A stretch of 64,000 nt of DNA, from NCBI GenBank assembly GCA_910578885.1, contig CAJTSH010000001.1:62001-126000 (forward strand), given 5' to 3'. Shown here in pieces: positions 60,009-64,000 of the stretch. The notes under the pieces are model-generated. The model saw nothing but the letters and a program-made list of their open reading frames with translations. It searched no databases and was not told the DNA's origin. This stretch comes from an uncultured Lachnospiraceae bacterium. Its GTDB lineage: Bacteria; Bacillota; Clostridia; Lachnospirales; Lachnospiraceae. Both the position numbers and the translations under genes were made by a program. Position 1 is the stretch's first letter, and each line of letters begins with the position of its first letter.

Positions 60009-60774
60009 GCGCGCTTCCTCCTCCCAACTGTGCCATAACGGCAAGTATCCTTTCATAGAAATTTTCCCTGCTCTCTCCCTGAACGTCTTTTCTTAATTCA
60101 TGGAAAATTGCTCCATCCCGGATGAACAGAATCCTTGAACAGTAGCTTGCCGCATTTGCATCATGCGTCACCATCAGAATCGTCGCCTTTCCGGTTTCAT
60201 TCAGCCCAGAAAGCTTTTCCATCAGGCTCTTCGCATTGCGGCTGTCCAAGGCTCCGGTCGGCTCATCCGAAAGAATGATTTCCGGTTTCAAAATCAACGC
60301 TCTTGCCGCTGCCACTCTCTGCTTCTGTCCCCCGGACATCTGTGCCGGAAACTTATTCAGCACCTCCGTGATTTCCAGATAATCCGCAAGTTCCTGCAAA
60401 CGCTTTTCCTCTTCCTGTGCTTCCATATTGTGAATATCCATCGGAAGCAGTATATTTTCCCGTCCGGTCAGATTGTCCAACAGTTCAAAATCCTGAAACA
60501 GATACCCAATCTTTCTTCCCCTGTATTCCGCCAGATTCTTTCCGCAAAATCCCCCGATATCCACGCCGTTTAAAAGAATCCTTCCGGCAGTGGGCTTTAT
60601 CATAGTTGCAATACAGTTGAGCAGCGTGGTCTTGCCGGAACCGCTGCTTCCCATAATTCCTAAGAATTCCCCTTCCAGTACGCCGAAAGTTATTCCGTTT
60701 AATGCCTTTGTAACGCTTATTCCCTTACCATAGTGCTTATGCAGCGCTTCTATGTCTAAAATTTTCTGCTTCAT
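59998..60774 (-). CDS. Bce-type ABC transporter ATP-binding protein
   Basis: 258 residues. Walker A GSSGSGKTTLLN (near 41), Q-loop LFQDFELLDNLT, signature MSGGQKQRVAAARAL, Walker B IILSDEPTGALDS and switch MVTHDANAA. This is the MacB/LolD/BceA class. First gene of the four-gene resistance unit, with a regulated promoter 80 bp upstream. Confidence 0.94.
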   Translation of the reverse strand: MKQKILDIEALHKHYGKGISVTKALNGITFGVLEGEFLGIMGSSGSGKTTLLNCIATMIKPTAGRILLNGVDIGGFCGKNLAEYRGRKIGYLFQDFELLDNLTGRENILLPMDIHNMEAQEEEKRLQELADYLEITEVLNKFPAQMSGGQKQRVAAARALILKPEIILSDEPTGALDSRNAKSLMEKLSGLNETGKATILMVTHDANAASYCSRILFIRDGAIFHELRKDVQGESRENFYERILAVMAQLGGGSAHVL

Positions 60775-60852
60775 TGTATTCCTCCTTGTTTGCTGCTTTT
60801 TTTATGTGTTCAACATTGTTTTCTGCAATGCGCTCCCTCATGCGCTAGAATT

Positions 60853-60898
60853 ATTATAAAGCAGCGAAGGCGTCTTGAACACTTACAGCTTTTGTAAG
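60853..60898 (-). promoter_or_regulatory. Regulated promoter of the Bce-type operon
   Basis: Minus strand: perfect palindrome CTTACA-AAAGC-TGTAAG (60898-60882) abuts a weak -35 TGTTCA (60881-60876); 17-bp spacer; -10 TATAAT (60858-60853). An activator site beside a poor -35 is the usual form for BceR-controlled promoters. Confidence 0.75.
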
Positions 60899-61030
60899 AT
60901 TTCTCTAAACTATAATTTATGCAGCATTCCGCTTTTAAAACTTTATTTTTCTTTCATTTTCGAAACTCTGTATGTAATAGTTAAATATACAAAGAAACGG
61001 CAAACCTTTTGGTCTGCCGCCTTATCGTAT

Positions 61031-62527
61031 CTAATTTCCAACTTCTTCGCTCCCCTTCTTCTCCGGATCCACATACGAATACGCATTCGATATCTTACAA
61101 TTCTCCGTTGAAAGCTCAATCGGCTCCCTATAGTATGCAATCACCGGCGTGTCCTTTTCAATCATCTCATAAAGCGATGCCGCGAACGCAAGCGGAACAT
61201 TTACACACCCATGCGAACCCCTCGTCTTATAATATTCCCCTCCAAAATTGCTCCTCCAGGATGCGTCATGGATTCCGACATTGTAGGCAAAAACAATAAA
61301 ATAGGTCACATCCGACTCGTAATCCTCACCCACAAGCACGGCGGGGCTCTGTTTGTAGACCACTTTAAATACCCCGTCCGGAGAGCCGTTTCCTTTTGCA
61401 ATATTGCCTGACACCAGATCAGACTCCAGCTTCAGCTCACCGTTCTCATAGTACCATACATGCTGACTGGTATAATCAATCTCCACATATGTATTTCCAA
61501 TATCATCCAATCCTTCTACCCTTGCCGTCTGGGAATATACTGGCTCCCTTTCCGTTGTTCCGCCGGCAAGTATATTTTCCTCAAGAAGCTTTGCTTCTTC
61601 CTCTTTATCAATGACCCAGCCGTAATCGCCGCCGCCGATTTCCACGGTGTCCCCCTTGGAAGTCTTGAATTCCCTTACATCCGCATAAGTATTGTATTTG
61701 CTTGCCAGTCTCTGGACGAATCTTTCTACTTTTTCCTTATCAATAGTCACAGAGAAATCCTCTGCAACATGTATCATGTCAAACAGCTCTTCACCTTCTA
61801 GTTTCTCGTCATAATCTGCAATCTTATAAACGACCTTAGCTGCCGAATAGCTGTCAATCGCCGCCATTGCTTCCGTAATTTCCGATGATTCCTCTGTAAT
61901 CTCAGGACTTTCATACATCTCATCCGTCAGATGAAGCTCACCAGCTCCCTCGGAAACGGCACGCTGAACCGCTGCCACCACTCGATCTAAAATCAACTGA
62001 TTGCCTTGTTTTTCCTGAACAACCTGATATTTTCCGTCTTCCAGAACAATCTTTGCATTTTCAGGCGGCTCAATATTCTCTTCCTGAAAGCAATCCAGCT
62101 TCGATACCGTATCATAAAGCATCCCGGCGTCATACTCCATCGGCGTCTTCACATCAATACGATTTCCTGAAAATACTGCCGTAAGCCATCCATAAGGATT
62201 CTGCTCCTTTAAAGCCTTGCCAACCGAGCCGTCCGGTGCATAATTGCTTCCAATCTGCGCTCCCTCAATTGTATATAAGTTCTTGTCACGATCCGAAATA
62301 ATCAGAATATATTTCCCTTCATCTCTGGCAATCTCCGCCTCGGCATCTGAAACGCTCAGCCCTCCCACCTGTAAACCATTGATTTCTGTCCTGAAAAAGA
62401 AATGATCCTGAAAGAAAAACGTCATTGCAAAATAACCTATCAACAGCAAAGATGTCAATACCACTGCAAGTATAATTCCATTTCGGATTCTCCGCATTCT
62501 TCTCCGTTTTTCTCTGATTCCCTGCAT
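61031..62527 (-). CDS. L,D-transpeptidase with peptidoglycan-binding domains
   Basis: 498 residues from the ATG at 62527 (GAAGGAGG upstream). A basic N-terminus and a single membrane anchor (GIILAVVLTSLLLIGYFAM), two PG_binding_4-like regions (about 40-300), then a YkuD catalytic domain. The catalytic motif is HDASWRSNFGG then TRGSHGCVNVP with the Cys near 455. Forms 3-3 cross-links in peptidoglycan or attaches proteins. Membrane-anchored, facing outward. Confidence 0.92.
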   Translation of the reverse strand: MQGIREKRRRMRRIRNGIILAVVLTSLLLIGYFAMTFFFQDHFFFRTEINGLQVGGLSVSDAEAEIARDEGKYILIISDRDKNLYTIEGAQIGSNYAPDGSVGKALKEQNPYGWLTAVFSGNRIDVKTPMEYDAGMLYDTVSKLDCFQEENIEPPENAKIVLEDGKYQVVQEKQGNQLILDRVVAAVQRAVSEGAGELHLTDEMYESPEITEESSEITEAMAAIDSYSAAKVVYKIADYDEKLEGEELFDMIHVAEDFSVTIDKEKVERFVQRLASKYNTYADVREFKTSKGDTVEIGGGDYGWVIDKEEEAKLLEENILAGGTTEREPVYSQTARVEGLDDIGNTYVEIDYTSQHVWYYENGELKLESDLVSGNIAKGNGSPDGVFKVVYKQSPAVLVGEDYESDVTYFIVFAYNVGIHDASWRSNFGGEYYKTRGSHGCVNVPLAFAASLYEMIEKDTPVIAYYREPIELSTENCKISNAYSYVDPEKKGSEEVGN

Positions 62528-62573
62528 CTTATCCTCCTTCGGGGACACGCCCACGAGCATAGGCTGTCCACGG

Positions 62574-64000
62574 CTATTTTAGCTTAAATCTATTCACTTC
62601 CCTATTCAATAATTCCGCAATTTTTTGATTCTCATCTGCTTCTTTGCCAATATTGTCCACATTTCCATTCAGCTCCATTGACATTTCCGAAACATTTACA
62701 ATGCCCTTTGCGCTCTCTTCCACTGCAATATTCACCGCCTCTACGGCTTCCTTTATCATATCGACAGACTGCTGAAGCTGCTCGGAATTCTCTTCAAACT
62801 GCGTCATGACCGCATGGATACTCTCTGCATCCTGACGATATTTATCACTTGCCGACAACAATTCCCGGTACCCGTCTAAAGCAGTCTTTTCCATGTACTC
62901 TACCATCAATTGCGCTTCCCTTGCAAGTCCTTCCACAGATGCAATCACCGCCTCACTGACCTGACGGATTTGATCTGCCGCCCCAGCGGAATCTAAAGCA
63001 AGCTTTCCGATTTCTCCTGCTACGACCGCAAAGCCCTTCCCCGCTTCTCCGGCCCGCGCCGCCTCAATACTTGCGTTTAATGCTAACAGATTGGTCTGTG
63101 CCGTAATTGTGATAATATTCTCTGTCAGAAGGTTAATCTCTTCTACAGATCTGGACTGTTCGATTTTCGCATTTACAGAAGCGCTGATTTCCTCTGCCTG
63201 AAGCTGTGCGTTCCGCTGTTCCGTTACCGCCTTTTTACGGAGCTTCTCCGCTCTCGTCTGTATCTCTGCCGCATAGCTGCTGCCATCCTCGGCGCTGTTG
63301 TAAATATCCTTAGTCTGCCCATATATGCCCGCAACCGTCTCATTGATCTGATTTAAGGAAGCAGTAGTCTCTTCCATCGCTGCGCTCATCTCCTGCATGG
63401 TTGCCGATACGTCTGTAATACTCATTCCGGCTTCCGCCAAGTCTCCTGCCACAAGCTGCGTGGACTTGCTCAAATTCTCAGAATTCTGTGAAATTCGAAG
63501 CATAATGCTTCGGATGTACTCAAGAAGCTCATTCACATTATCCGCAATCAGCTCTGTCTCATCTCCCGTATGTACCTCTAATTTCTGCGTCAGATCCCCG
63601 CCGCTATGCACCAGCTCATAGATCTTTCCATTAACAGAACGAAGACTTCTTGTCACACCATTTACAATAAGGCTCAGCAAAATGACGGCGATAATAATCC
63701 CCAATGCTCCGATTTGAAGAATCCGTATAATCACTTGATTCAGCCGCGCCACTATCGAAGATGCGTCAAAGTCACTCCCCAAAACGGCAATTACCTGTCC
63801 CTGTGCATCCTTTACCGGCAAATATACGGTAATCAAATCACCATCGGCTGTAGAATCAATGTATTCCTGCACATACTCTTCACCCTCAAAAACAGTTTCA
63901 AGCTCCTCATAGGAATCCTCAAACTCATCCCCGATAGAATTCTGCCCATCAGTTTCATCCGTGTCAATTCCATAATATACCTTTTGTCCGTCAGTACTTA
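62574..64000 (-). CDS. Methyl-accepting chemotaxis protein, 5' end beyond the window
   Basis: The frame is open past the GTG at 63872 to the window edge (upstream codons include DGQKVYYGIDTDETDGQ), so the gene is partial and its N-terminal sensor is cut. Visible parts: end of a dCache-like sensor (VYLPVKDAQGQVIAVLGSDFD), a membrane helix (IIRILQIGALGIIIAVILLSLIV), a HAMP-like region, and the coiled-coil signalling domain with the CheA/CheW tip (INLLTENIITITAQTNLLALNASIEAARAGEAGKGFAVVAGEIGKLA). No other chemotaxis or flagellar genes are in the window. Confidence 0.92.
   Translation of the reverse strand, partial: STDGQKVYYGIDTDETDGQNSIGDEFEDSYEELETVFEGEEYVQEYIDSTADGDLITVYLPVKDAQGQVIAVLGSDFDASSIVARLNQVIIRILQIGALGIIIAVILLSLIVNGVTRSLRSVNGKIYELVHSGGDLTQKLEVHTGDETELIADNVNELLEYIRSIMLRISQNSENLSKSTQLVAGDLAEAGMSITDVSATMQEMSAAMEETTASLNQINETVAGIYGQTKDIYNSAEDGSSYAAEIQTRAEKLRKKAVTEQRNAQLQAEEISASVNAKIEQSRSVEEINLLTENIITITAQTNLLALNASIEAARAGEAGKGFAVVAGEIGKLALDSAGAADQIRQVSEAVIASVEGLAREAQLMVEYMEKTALDGYRELLSASDKYRQDAESIHAVMTQFEENSEQLQQSVDMIKEAVEAVNIAVEESAKGIVNVSEMSMELNGNVDNIGKEADENQKIAELLNREVNRFKLK

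Overview
The window looks like chromosomal DNA of a spore-forming, gut-type Lachnospiraceae bacterium (Bacillota; Blautia/Dorea/Ruminococcus-like). This rests on moderately low GC, strong AGGAGG ribosome binding sites, TTGACA/TATAAT promoters, and the sporulation block hup-rqcP-yabP-yabQ-divIC-spoIIE-tilS-hpt-ftsH. Genus is not resolvable by eye. Most genes lie on the minus strand. All identifications are from reading motifs and translations; no database search was run.

Layout. 1-660: three tRNA genes in two transcription units. 660-7300: gene remains (ABC ATPase, KptA), a GH13 lipoprotein, then a four-gene accessory operon whose first two genes (AAA ATPase plus DUF4435 TOPRIM-like protein) have the PARIS (AriA/AriB) anti-phage architecture, followed by a GNAT-PUA/ASCH protein and a lone ASCH protein. 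7500-11600: a frameshifted surface protein, an AraC regulator and an acyltransferase-like protein.

11700-19650 is the most interesting part, an RNA-repair island. On the plus strand a promoter, a 29-codon leader ORF and a weak terminator precede an rtcB-prfH operon. Converging on it from the minus strand is a unit made of two tandem tRNA-like (Y RNA/YrlA-like) RNAs, a Ro60/TROVE-vWA gene and a second rtcB. Divergent from that unit, a 52-bp tandem array of palindromes, each with an extended -10 box, sits directly upstream of two back-to-back WYL-domain regulators. The larger Y-like RNA has a 23-bp terminal stem, D-arm and T-arm mimics and a loop identical to a tRNA-Lys(UUU) anticodon loop. A plausible joint role is sensing and repairing cleaved tRNA or rRNA: RtcB religates, PrfH rescues damaged stalled ribosomes, Ro60 with its Y RNAs handles damaged RNA, and WYL proteins switch the unit on.

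19800-22800: a STAND-like ATPase and a DUF3990 (ADP-ribosyltransferase-like) pair. 22850-25550: two tRNAs and a neopullulanase-type GH13. 25800-36000: the sporulation/division/tilS-hpt-ftsH block, interrupted by a Zn/Cd-type P-type ATPase with its own operator-promoter. 36000-46700: housekeeping genes (phosphosugar mutase, CotS-like, cca, proS, aldolase-like) with a PEGA lipoprotein and a decayed toxin-antitoxin pair. 46700-48300: an AAA ATPase with a small partner, possibly defensive. 48400-55700: PutP, a methyltransferase, KtrAB/TrkAH, a phosphatase and an Sfp-type transferase. 56000-60900: a Bce-type ABC transporter with its two-component system and a palindromic operator. 61000-64000: an L,D-transpeptidase and a chemoreceptor cut by the window end. 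Two copies of an Rpn-nuclease-tail repeat (13.8-14.05 kb and 55.8-55.96 kb) mark past rearrangement.
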